A stretch of DNA of 64,000 bases from Pseudodesulfovibrio profundus (GTDB lineage Bacteria > Desulfobacterota > Desulfovibrionia > Desulfovibrionales > Desulfovibrionaceae), in contig NZ_LT907975.1 of NCBI RefSeq assembly GCF_900217235.1, positions 620,001-684,000 of the forward strand, given 5' to 3'. Every line of letters begins with the position of its first letter. The first letter of the stretch is position 1. Under the pieces are notes generated by a model that saw only the letters and a program-made list of their open reading frames with translations, made no database searches and was not told the origin of the DNA. Positions 8,081-15,449 of the stretch are shown one piece after another. A program made the translations under genes and the position numbers.

Positions 8081-10084
8081 ATGAAATCACGAGCATATAT
8101 TTCGCGAATAGGACTGGAGGGAGTTCTCATGGCTCTTTCACCATGTCCGCTTGCGCTCCCTTTTCTCGGACTCGAGTCAGTGTATCCACAGAGTTGGCAG
8201 CTGATCATTTCGGCCATTGCGGCAATCTCCTGTTTGGTGTGCGCTCTGACTATTTTCCGTCGTCCATTATTCGGCAAAGTGCTTGGTGCCGGTGCTTCTG
8301 TTGCGAGCTATATAACCGCATTCCCGTATCTCTCAACAAGTCCCTTTGCTGCGCTTACCGGTTCAGTAGGTCTTGTTTTTGTCGCCGCCATGTTGTTTGA
8401 TTTTGACATTAGAATCACTGGAGAGCGGAGCAATCATGTCGAACGCTGCCTCCAGCGGGCTCGTTGGGCTGCTCTGACAGTACCCGCTGTCGTCGTCGTT
8501 TCTTTGCCATTAGAGCTCTCTGCGAGTTCACCAGCATTGTACATTTTTGCAGCTTCTTCTCTTATTGCCCAGTCTCTTTTTCTCCACTGGGCAGTGAAGA
8601 TGCGATCAAAGCCACGCATTGCCCTGTCAGCAATCGGTATTTTGGCCATAGTCCTTTTGTTGCTATGGCCTTCGGCAATGAGTGTCGCTGGAATGGTTGG
8701 TATAGTAAGTCTTATCAATCTCATGATGATTCCTAGTTATCGAAACATCCTTGAGCGCGAAGATCATTGGTGGGACGTTTTAGTTAACCATCCTGGCAGA
8801 ATCCTGTTCACGACATTTTTTATCCTTTGTACGGTGGGTTCGCTCTTACTCACTGTTCCGGCATCGACCGAAAACGGTGCCATTGACCTTGTCGACGCAA
8901 TCTTTACTTCTGTAAGTGCGGTGTGTGTGACCGGCCTCGTTGTTCTCGACACACCCAATGATTTCACTCTCGTCGGACAGATATTCATCTTGCTGCTAAT
9001 TCAGCTTGGCGGGCTCGGCATTATGAGTATCACGACGGTCGCGCTACAAGCGATGGGTCGCCGTCTCAGTCTCAAGCATGAACGACTTTTGGCGTCGATG
9101 ACAGATACCAATCATCAGGATCTGATTCGAGCCCTGGCTACTATTCTCAAGTTCACCCTTCTTGCCGAAGGATTGGGTGCGTTGTCCCTGACAATGCTGT
9201 TCTATGCTTCGGGAGATCAATTCAGCCAAGCCCTCTGGAGGGGTTTGTTCACAGCGGTATCGGCCTTTTGCAACGCAGGGTTTGCCTTGCAAACTGATAG
9301 CTTGATTCCTTACCAGGCAAATCCTTTTGTCCTGCATATTGTCGCCGGACTTATCGTTTTCGGGGGGATGGCACCGGCCACCAGTTTGATTGTACCGAAA
9401 TGGGTGAGAGGAAAACCCGTTCCGATTTCAGCAAGAATCGCTTTGATTACCACAGTTGCTCTGCTGATAGCGGGAACTTTTTTTGTGCTCGCCTTTGAAT
9501 GGAATGGTGTTTTGGGTGGATTATCAATAGTCGACAAAATACAGAATGCGTGGTTCCAGTCGGTGACCCTGCGAACGGCCGGATTCAATTCCGTTGATAT
9601 TGCCAATATATCGAGTCCAACGCTTCTGATTATGATCGCCTTTATGTTTATCGGCGGCAGTCCGGGCGGAACAGCCGGTGGCGTGAAAACCACGACGATC
9701 GGAATACTTGCGATGACCTTTTGGTCAAATGTCACGAATCAAAACCAAATCATCACTCAAAACAGACGTATTCATTCCGGAACGATTTATCGTGCTGTCA
9801 CCGTTCTTGTTTCCGGTATGGCTATATGGTTTGTTGTCGTACTGATGTTACAGGTCACCCAGGAAATATCCTCCCGGGATTTGATTTTCGAGGCCACATC
9901 GGCAATAGGCACGGTCGGCCTGTCTACCGGAGCCACTCCCTTGCTGGACGAAATAGGCAAGGTAATCATCATCATTGCCATGTTCGCCGGACGTATCGGG
10001 CCGATTACCTTATTCATGCTTTTAAACGATGATCAGGCGGTTTCCGATACCAGACATCCGGTGGAAAGCGTGTCAATAACATAA
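8081..10084 (+). CDS. ktrB: KtrB/TrkH-family potassium uptake channel with extra N-terminal membrane domain
   Basis: Pore subunit of a K+ uptake system in the inner membrane. Four filter loops of the SKT superfamily are visible in order: VCVTGL (about 281-286), FCNAGF, LRTAGF and IGTVGLS, each with the conserved Gly. With 667 residues it is about 200 longer than a usual KtrB. The extra N-terminal 235 residues form about six hydrophobic segments ahead of the canonical region, which starts near the NHPGRILF stretch. The gene is followed after 16 nt by the matching RCK regulator, which supports a Ktr-type system. It opens a long operon that continues to 17956. No strong Shine-Dalgarno is seen at ATG 8081. 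Confidence 0.9.
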   Translation: MKSRAYISRIGLEGVLMALSPCPLALPFLGLESVYPQSWQLIISAIAAISCLVCALTIFRRPLFGKVLGAGASVASYITAFPYLSTSPFAALTGSVGLVFVAAMLFDFDIRITGERSNHVERCLQRARWAALTVPAVVVVSLPLELSASSPALYIFAASSLIAQSLFLHWAVKMRSKPRIALSAIGILAIVLLLLWPSAMSVAGMVGIVSLINLMMIPSYRNILEREDHWWDVLVNHPGRILFTTFFILCTVGSLLLTVPASTENGAIDLVDAIFTSVSAVCVTGLVVLDTPNDFTLVGQIFILLLIQLGGLGIMSITTVALQAMGRRLSLKHERLLASMTDTNHQDLIRALATILKFTLLAEGLGALSLTMLFYASGDQFSQALWRGLFTAVSAFCNAGFALQTDSLIPYQANPFVLHIVAGLIVFGGMAPATSLIVPKWVRGKPVPISARIALITTVALLIAGTFFVLAFEWNGVLGGLSIVDKIQNAWFQSVTLRTAGFNSVDIANISSPTLLIMIAFMFIGGSPGGTAGGVKTTTIGILAMTFWSNVTNQNQIITQNRRIHSGTIYRAVTVLVSGMAIWFVVVLMLQVTQEISSRDLIFEATSAIGTVGLSTGATPLLDEIGKVIIIIAMFAGRIGPITLFMLLNDDQAVSDTRHPVESVSIT

Positions 10085-10100
10085 GAAGCGAGGTCAGTGA

Positions 10101-10766
10101 ATGTCACAACAAATATTGATAATCGGACTTGGTCAGTTCGGGATGTCTCTTGCCCGGACACTCTCCGACAAGGGAGCAGAGGTGCTTGCCGTGGATATAA
10201 GCAGGAATCTGGTCGATGAAGCTGCCGCGTTTGTGGCAGAGGCAGTGGTTATCGATGGCACCGACGAGGTTGAGCTGGCGCGTCTGGAGCCCAGCAAGAG
10301 GGATTCCGCTGTTTGCGCGATAGGTGACGATTCGAAGGAATCTTCCATCATCTGCACTGCTCTGTTGCGCCAAATGGGAGCACCTGTAGTAATTGCACGG
10401 GCAAACGACAAGATGCATCAACGCATATTGCAACTCGTCGGTGCTCACCAGGTCATTAACCCTGAGCAGGAGTTTGGTAAACGATTTGCGAACCGACTGC
10501 TTTATAGAGATATAGTTGTCGATACGAGTCTTGGTGAAGACTTGCATCTCACGGAGATTCGGATTCAACCGGCAATGATTGGCAAAAACCTCATTGAGCT
10601 CTCTTTGCCGAAGCGTTTTGGCGTTATGGTAGTCGGCATTCGCAGAGGAAGCCCTGCCAGAATTCTCCAGCCATCACCGAGTGATCCTCTACGTGCAAAT
10701 GACCATCTGATTATTGTCTCGAGTGAAGCGGCTATACCACAATTAACCAAGGGGTTTCAGTTATGA
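10101..10766 (+). CDS. ktrA: Potassium uptake regulator KtrA (RCK domains)
   Basis: Cytoplasmic nucleotide-binding gating ring for the KtrB channel. The 221 residues contain an N-terminal RCK_N Rossmann domain with GLGQFG (residues 9-14), an acidic end of beta-2 (AVDI) and IARANDK. A C-terminal RCK_C domain follows, from about residue 140 (TEIRIQPAMIGKNLIELSLP). Length fits single-RCK KtrA, about half of TrkA. GAGG lies 8-11 nt before ATG 10101. The stop overlaps the next start by 4 nt. ktrB directly upstream is the expected partner. Confidence 0.92.
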   Translation: MSQQILIIGLGQFGMSLARTLSDKGAEVLAVDISRNLVDEAAAFVAEAVVIDGTDEVELARLEPSKRDSAVCAIGDDSKESSIICTALLRQMGAPVVIARANDKMHQRILQLVGAHQVINPEQEFGKRFANRLLYRDIVVDTSLGEDLHLTEIRIQPAMIGKNLIELSLPKRFGVMVVGIRRGSPARILQPSPSDPLRANDHLIIVSSEAAIPQLTKGFQL

Positions 10767-11455
10767 AACTCGCACAATCAGTGAAAGTTGGCGCGTGGTT
10801 TCTTATCGCACTCAACCTGCTTATAGCTTTTGGGTCGATATGGATATTTATGCGGATGGCTCCGGCAATCGAGGTAATCATCTCCCAAAACGAGGTGTCA
10901 CTTGAAGCATCTGAAGAAATGCTGGCAGCCCTGTTGAATATAAAGACATCTGAGATTCCTTCTGCCGAGTTAATCGAATCATTTGTCAATGCATTGACAA
11001 AGGCGAAAAACAATATCACTGAGAAAGAAGAATCTGCCGTCATTGATACAATTATCCATCACTACGAAGATGCGTACAAAGGCAATAACATTGCTCAGAA
11101 GAAAACGGTTAATGCAATCGTTACATTGGGAGATATTAACCGAGCCGCAATGCGGAGGGCTGACGCCAATGCTAAGCAATTGGGATACGCCGGAGCCTGG
11201 GGGGTTGTGTTCATGGCAACCATCACCTTCATGGTTGGCATGATCTTTTTACGTTCCATGAAAAAGAATCTTTTGGAGCCGGTGCAAGAGATCGACGCAG
11301 TGATAATAGCTTTTCGCGAAGGAGATATGATGCGGAGGTGCTCAATGAAAAATCCGCCGAAGAGTATCAAAAAGATTTTCGGCAATATAAATGATCTCCT
11401 TGATATGCAATGTTCTGCCAGGATTGATGGCGGATCACAAGAAAAGAAATCATGA
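10763..11455 (+). CDS. Membrane protein with periplasmic helical domain and HAMP-like tail
   Basis: No named family recognised. The 230-residue protein has one transmembrane segment at about residues 10-32, a mostly helical periplasmic stretch to about 145 (with an EEMLAALLNIKTSEIPSAE segment), a second transmembrane segment at about 148-170 (GVVFMATITFMVGMIFL), and a short cytoplasmic part with LLEPVQEIDAVIIAFREGD that resembles a HAMP domain. This is the architecture of the sensory half of a chemoreceptor or kinase, but no signalling domain follows. It overlaps ktrA by 4 nt and its end overlaps the antiporter fragment by 4 nt, so it is in the operon. It may respond to membrane or osmotic state; that is inference only. 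Confidence 0.6.
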   Translation: MKLAQSVKVGAWFLIALNLLIAFGSIWIFMRMAPAIEVIISQNEVSLEASEEMLAALLNIKTSEIPSAELIESFVNALTKAKNNITEKEESAVIDTIIHHYEDAYKGNNIAQKKTVNAIVTLGDINRAAMRRADANAKQLGYAGAWGVVFMATITFMVGMIFLRSMKKNLLEPVQEIDAVIIAFREGDMMRRCSMKNPPKSIKKIFGNINDLLDMQCSARIDGGSQEKKS

Positions 11456-11613
11456 TAACGGCATATGCAGCAATCGCTTTTGGCCTGGCACTTCTTGTCT
11501 GGAGTGCCGATCGCTTCGTAAAAGGCTCAGCCTCCACTGCCCGCCAATTGCAGCAATGTCGAAGGCATCACTTGGGGCATTCGCACATGTTGCTGGGAAT
11601 ATCACATAAATAG
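11452..11613 (+). pseudogene. 5' fragment of a second CaCA-type antiporter gene
   Basis: The frame from ATG 11452 encodes FGLALLVWSADRFVKGSAST plus ARQ, nearly the same as residues 10-30 of the intact antiporter starting at 13402 (FGLALLVWSADRFVEGSAST). The DNA is similar but clearly diverged at third positions, so it is an old paralogue or a separately acquired relative, not a recent copy. After about 32 codons the match ends and the frame runs to TAG at 11611-11613. It overlaps the upstream gene by 4 nt, exactly as the intact copy overlaps its own upstream gene. A deletion seems to have removed the rest. The TAG lies inside the AGGAGGAG that serves mscS. Confidence 0.75.
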
Positions 11614-11624
11614 GAGGAGTATAA

Positions 11625-12470
11625 ATGATTATTGAGTTTTGGAATTCCCATTCGGAGAGCATTATTGGCATTGGGTATAAGGCTCTGTTGTGCGTCGCAA
11701 TTCTTTTTGCCTGCACACTTGTCGCCAAAGGGGTAAGACGTTCGATTAAAAAGGCAAATGATCGCTTTGAGAGGCTTGATGCCACTCTGGTGCCCATCCT
11801 CTGTGCTACGGCTAGCTATGTGATCTATATCATTGGCGGTGTGTTCATTCTTGATATTTTCGGGGTGAACACGACGAGTATCATCGCCTTGCTGGGTGCT
11901 GCGGGCATTGCTGTCGGCTTGGCCCTAAAGGACACCTTAAGCAACATTGCGGCTGGAATTATGTTGTTGTTTATTCGTCCTTTTCGGTCCGGTGATTTTG
12001 TCGAGGTTGGATCAGTCAAGGGGACCGTCAAAGAGGTCAATCTGTTCACTTCCATCTTGGAGACATTCGACGGAATCTATATAGCCTCGCCTAACAGCGT
12101 GATTTGGGGAAACAACATCAAGAACTACACGCGTAACGGCAGACGTCGTATGGATATCGTCATCGGAATCGCGTATTCCGATTCTATTGATGTCGGTCTT
12201 GATGTGTTGAAAAGAATAGCGGTGGAAGAGCCACGTTTTTTGCGGGACCCGGCTCCAGAGACGATGGTTGTCTCCATGGCTGAAAGTTCCGTAAACCTCC
12301 AGCTTAGGGGATGGACAACAATTGAAGACTATTGGCAAACCTACTGGGATTTGAACAAACGAGTCAAAGAGGAAATCGAGAAGGCCGGGCTGACCATTCC
12401 ATTTCCGCAACGAAGCGTACATGTGGTGACAAATCCGGGGACAGTCGATGCGGCCGAGGCTGGCGCATGA
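11625..12470 (+). CDS. mscS: Small-conductance mechanosensitive channel, MscS family
   Basis: Inner-membrane tension-gated channel that releases solutes on hypo-osmotic shock. At 281 residues it is close to E. coli MscS (286). Two N-terminal hydrophobic helices precede the pore helix TM3 (about 86-116, rich in Gly/Ala: ALLGAAGIAVGLALKDTLSN). The beta domain follows (RPFRSGDFVEVGSVKGTVKEV), then FTSILETFDGIYIASPNS and a C-terminal alpha/beta part. A strong AGGAGGAG stands before ATG 11625. The stop overlaps the next start by 4 nt. The link with K+ uptake upstream makes osmotic adaptation the natural theme. Confidence 0.93.
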   Translation: MIIEFWNSHSESIIGIGYKALLCVAILFACTLVAKGVRRSIKKANDRFERLDATLVPILCATASYVIYIIGGVFILDIFGVNTTSIIALLGAAGIAVGLALKDTLSNIAAGIMLLFIRPFRSGDFVEVGSVKGTVKEVNLFTSILETFDGIYIASPNSVIWGNNIKNYTRNGRRRMDIVIGIAYSDSIDVGLDVLKRIAVEEPRFLRDPAPETMVVSMAESSVNLQLRGWTTIEDYWQTYWDLNKRVKEEIEKAGLTIPFPQRSVHVVTNPGTVDAAEAGA

Positions 12471-13405
12471 TGCTCGCCTTTGCCAATGTTGCATCCGGTC
12501 GCGCCCTACTGGGTTGGCGCAAACATCTTTTTTTTCTCCTGCTGGTGGCCGGGTTGGCCACAATTCTTACCGGCTGCGAAAATACCGATATGCAGCTGGC
12601 TACCGAGGCTGGAGTTGATGCCTTTAAAGCCGTTACCCTTTCCGACCAGGATGTGATGGAGTTGGCTGGGAAATCATCAGCCTTAATGGACAAACAGCAT
12701 TCGGTTGCTCCGCCCGAAAACCAGTATACCAAGCGGTTGCGGTCGCTGGTCGGCGATCTGTATGAGCAGGATGGCTACACATTCAATTACAGGGTGTATC
12801 TGCGCGACGAGGTGAATGCTTTTGCCATGGCGGACGGATCTATTCGGATTTTCAGCGGCCTGATGGATATGCTCAATGATGGCGAACTTCGATTTGTGAT
12901 CGGCCATGAAATGGGCCATATCGTGAAACAGCACACCGCCAAGCAGTTGCGCCTTGCCTATGCCGCCAGCGCTGTGCGCAAGGGGCTGGCGGCACAGGAG
13001 GGGGTGGTGGCGGATATTGCCCGCTCGCAACTGGGAGGGTTGGTGCAACGCTTGACCGCAGCGCAATTCTCGCAGCTTGAGGAGAAGGTGGCGGATGACT
13101 ATGGCCTGTCGTTCCTCAAGGCACAAGGTTATGCGCCGGAGGATGCGGTTTCGGCCTTGAACAAACTCGCTGCTCTGGGCAGCGGCCATTCCTTTCTTTC
13201 CAGCCATCCCGATCCGGCTCTGCGGGCCGAACGAATAAGCCTGCAGATTCAAGGCAAGGCCCTTTCCATTGAAGAGACCCAAGAAAACATACTGACGACG
13301 ATGAAACAGAAGATGATCGAGTGGTACAACCATTTGCGGGATATGGTCATGGGGCTGATCAAGAGCCTTGCGGGACTGTCTGATATAAAAAGGGGGGTGG
13401 CATGA
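12467..13405 (+). CDS. M48-family zinc metalloprotease lipoprotein
   Basis: Periplasmic M48 peptidase of the BepA/LoiP/YcaL kind, likely in protein quality control of the envelope. From ATG 12467 the protein has 312 residues. It starts with a signal peptide ending in the lipobox LTGC (Cys about 37). The zinc motif HEMGH lies at 147-151 and the third ligand region is EEKVADDYG. The C-terminal part contains HSFLSSHPDPALRAERI, common in this group. It overlaps mscS and the following antiporter gene by 4 nt each, so expression is probably coupled. ATG 12470 is an alternative start. Confidence 0.9.
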   Translation: MMLAFANVASGRALLGWRKHLFFLLLVAGLATILTGCENTDMQLATEAGVDAFKAVTLSDQDVMELAGKSSALMDKQHSVAPPENQYTKRLRSLVGDLYEQDGYTFNYRVYLRDEVNAFAMADGSIRIFSGLMDMLNDGELRFVIGHEMGHIVKQHTAKQLRLAYAASAVRKGLAAQEGVVADIARSQLGGLVQRLTAAQFSQLEEKVADDYGLSFLKAQGYAPEDAVSALNKLAALGSGHSFLSSHPDPALRAERISLQIQGKALSIEETQENILTTMKQKMIEWYNHLRDMVMGLIKSLAGLSDIKRGVA

Positions 13406-14370
13406 CACTCCCCTTTATCGCTGTTTTTTTCGGTTTGGCACTCCTCGTCTGGAGCGCCGACCGTTTTGTGGAGGGCTCGGCCTCCACCGCCCGCCATTTC
13501 GGTATGCCGCCACTGCTGATCGGCATGTTGATCGTCGGATTCGGCACTTCCGCGCCGGAGATGGTGGTCTCGGCTATTTCCGCCTCGCAGGGTAACCCGG
13601 GCATCGCCCTAGGGAACGCCTACGGCTCGAACATCACCAACATCGCCCTGATCCTGGGGGTGACGGCCTTGATCAGTCCCATCGCCGTACATTCGCAGGT
13701 GCTGCGCAAGGAACTGCCAATCCTCACCGGCGTGACTGCCCTGGCGGCATGGCAACTCTGGGATGGCGAGATCACCCGGTTCGATGCTGTGGTGTTGCTC
13801 TGTGTATTCGCCGGGTTGATGGCCTGGACCATCTGGCAGGGTATGCAGAAAAAAGCCGATGCGCTTGGGAGCGAGGTGGAGCAGGAACTCGACGTCCGCG
13901 CCATGCCGATCCGCCGTGCGGTCTTCTGGCTGGTGGTGGGTCTGGTGTCGCTTATCGTGAGCTCCCGCATCCTGGTCTGGGGCGCGGTGGAGATCGCCCA
14001 TGGATTCGGGGTCAGCGACCTGATTATCGGCCTGACCATCGTCGCGGTCGGCACCTCGCTGCCGGAACTCGCTTCGTCGATCATCGCCACCCGCAAGGGG
14101 GAACATGACATCGCACTTGGCAATATCCTCGGCTCCAACCTGTTCAACACCTTGGCGGTGGTGGGTATCGCCGGAGCGATTCACCCTATGGCGGTCGGGC
14201 CGGAAGTCTTCAACCGCGACATCCTTGTCATGGCCGTGCTGACTCTGTCGCTGTTCATCTTCGGTTATGGGTTCCGGGGGCCGGGCCGCATCAACCGTAT
14301 CGAGGGCGCGGTGCTATTGGCCTGTTATGTCTGTTACACAGCCTACCTGGTGACAACGGTACTGACATGA
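13402..14370 (+). CDS. Calcium/sodium antiporter, CaCA family (YrbG-like)
   Basis: Inner-membrane cation exchanger, probably Ca2+ or Na+ against H+ or Na+. The 322 residues contain two inverted alpha repeats: GFGTSAPEM ... GNAYGSNITNI in the first half and AVGTSLPEL ... GNILGSNLFN in the second, with the acidic residues that bind cations. About ten hydrophobic segments are visible, with a hydrophilic loop around residues 145-165 between the halves. Length fits YrbG/CaxA-type proteins. A diverged 5' copy lies 2 kb upstream at 11452. Overlaps of 4 nt on both sides place it firmly in the operon. Confidence 0.92.
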   Translation: MTLPFIAVFFGLALLVWSADRFVEGSASTARHFGMPPLLIGMLIVGFGTSAPEMVVSAISASQGNPGIALGNAYGSNITNIALILGVTALISPIAVHSQVLRKELPILTGVTALAAWQLWDGEITRFDAVVLLCVFAGLMAWTIWQGMQKKADALGSEVEQELDVRAMPIRRAVFWLVVGLVSLIVSSRILVWGAVEIAHGFGVSDLIIGLTIVAVGTSLPELASSIIATRKGEHDIALGNILGSNLFNTLAVVGIAGAIHPMAVGPEVFNRDILVMAVLTLSLFIFGYGFRGPGRINRIEGAVLLACYVCYTAYLVTTVLT

Positions 14371-15449
14371 AGGGTAGGTCGGTGAGCGTAAAAGGCCTGG
14401 AACCCTCGCGGCAGGATACAAAAAAGGCAGTTTCGGTTCGCTGGACTGCTTACGCCTTACTGTTTCTTGGGTTGAGCTGTGGCGTGCCTTTTTTTATTTA
14501 TCGGCAGGTCGGCGCACAGTCATTTTCTATCAATCAGCACCTGTGGTCCTGGCCGGTTATTTCCGCACTCGTCCTGCTTCTGACGATTTATTTTGTCAGT
14601 GATGCACTGCGCCTGCACTTCATTCTCAAGGCGTCGGGGCACAACCTCGCCGCAGGGAACCTCGGCAAACTGACATTCATCAATATTCTTTTTTCCAATA
14701 TTACCCCCATGGCGACTGGCGGAGGTTTTGCCCAGGTTTGGTTTCTTTATCGACGCGGCGTTTCGATTGGCACGGCCACGGCGGCGACAACCATTCGGAC
14801 GTTTATTGCGATGTTTCTGATTTTTCTCCCCATACCGTTCCTTGTCGCGGGAATGCCGTATTTCCGGGATGGCGGCATGATGACCAGTGTCGGCTGGATT
14901 TTGGCCAGTGTCGCCATCGGCTACCTCGCCTGTTTTCTCGTGTTGTTGTTTCGTCTACGCTGGCTGCTGCGACTCTTCGACCTGGCCGCCAAAGGGCTGG
15001 TCTGGTTGCGCCTCACCAGCCATGAAAGAACGCGGCGTATCAAAGCTAAATTTCTCAGGGAAGCGGTACGATTCTCGCGCTGTTTGAAAATTTACGTTCG
15101 GGGGGACAGGATAGACGTATTCCTCTCCGTCTTCTTTACCTTTATCTTCCTCCTTTCTTTGTTTTCGTTCCCCTCTGTACTGTTCTGGGGCGCGGGCTAT
15201 CAGACGAATTACTTTACAACCACCGGCCTACTGGTGGTGTCGACCTGTATCATGTATTTCGCGCCGTCGCCTGGAGGGGCTGGATTTGCCGAGGGTGTTT
15301 TCGGATTGTTTTTCGCCTCGCTCATTCATGCGTCCGAACTGGTCGGCATCATACTGGTTTGGCGGTTTTTGACCATCTACCTCGGCATGCTTATTGGAAT
15401 CCCCGTAACCTTGCATGAGCTGACCCGTTGGAGGATTGGCAATGGCTAG
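14367..15449 (+). CDS. Flippase-like membrane protein, LPG synthase transmembrane (UPF0104) family
   Basis: Polytopic membrane protein of the lysylphosphatidylglycerol-synthase TM / AglD / YbhN group. It has 360 residues and about eight hydrophobic segments. The family stretch FINILFSNITPMATGGGFAQ lies around residues 109-128 and a matching PSPGGAGFAEG lies near 290, the two Gly-rich motifs that define the family. It lacks the soluble aminoacyltransferase domain of MprF, so it is not a full LPG synthase. Members next to glycosyltransferases are thought to work in lipid-linked sugar transfer or flipping. The next gene carries a GT4 domain and overlaps it by 8 nt, which suggests a shared glycolipid task. 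Confidence 0.82.
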   Translation: MKGRSVSVKGLEPSRQDTKKAVSVRWTAYALLFLGLSCGVPFFIYRQVGAQSFSINQHLWSWPVISALVLLLTIYFVSDALRLHFILKASGHNLAAGNLGKLTFINILFSNITPMATGGGFAQVWFLYRRGVSIGTATAATTIRTFIAMFLIFLPIPFLVAGMPYFRDGGMMTSVGWILASVAIGYLACFLVLLFRLRWLLRLFDLAAKGLVWLRLTSHERTRRIKAKFLREAVRFSRCLKIYVRGDRIDVFLSVFFTFIFLLSLFSFPSVLFWGAGYQTNYFTTTGLLVVSTCIMYFAPSPGGAGFAEGVFGLFFASLIHASELVGIILVWRFLTIYLGMLIGIPVTLHELTRWRIGNG

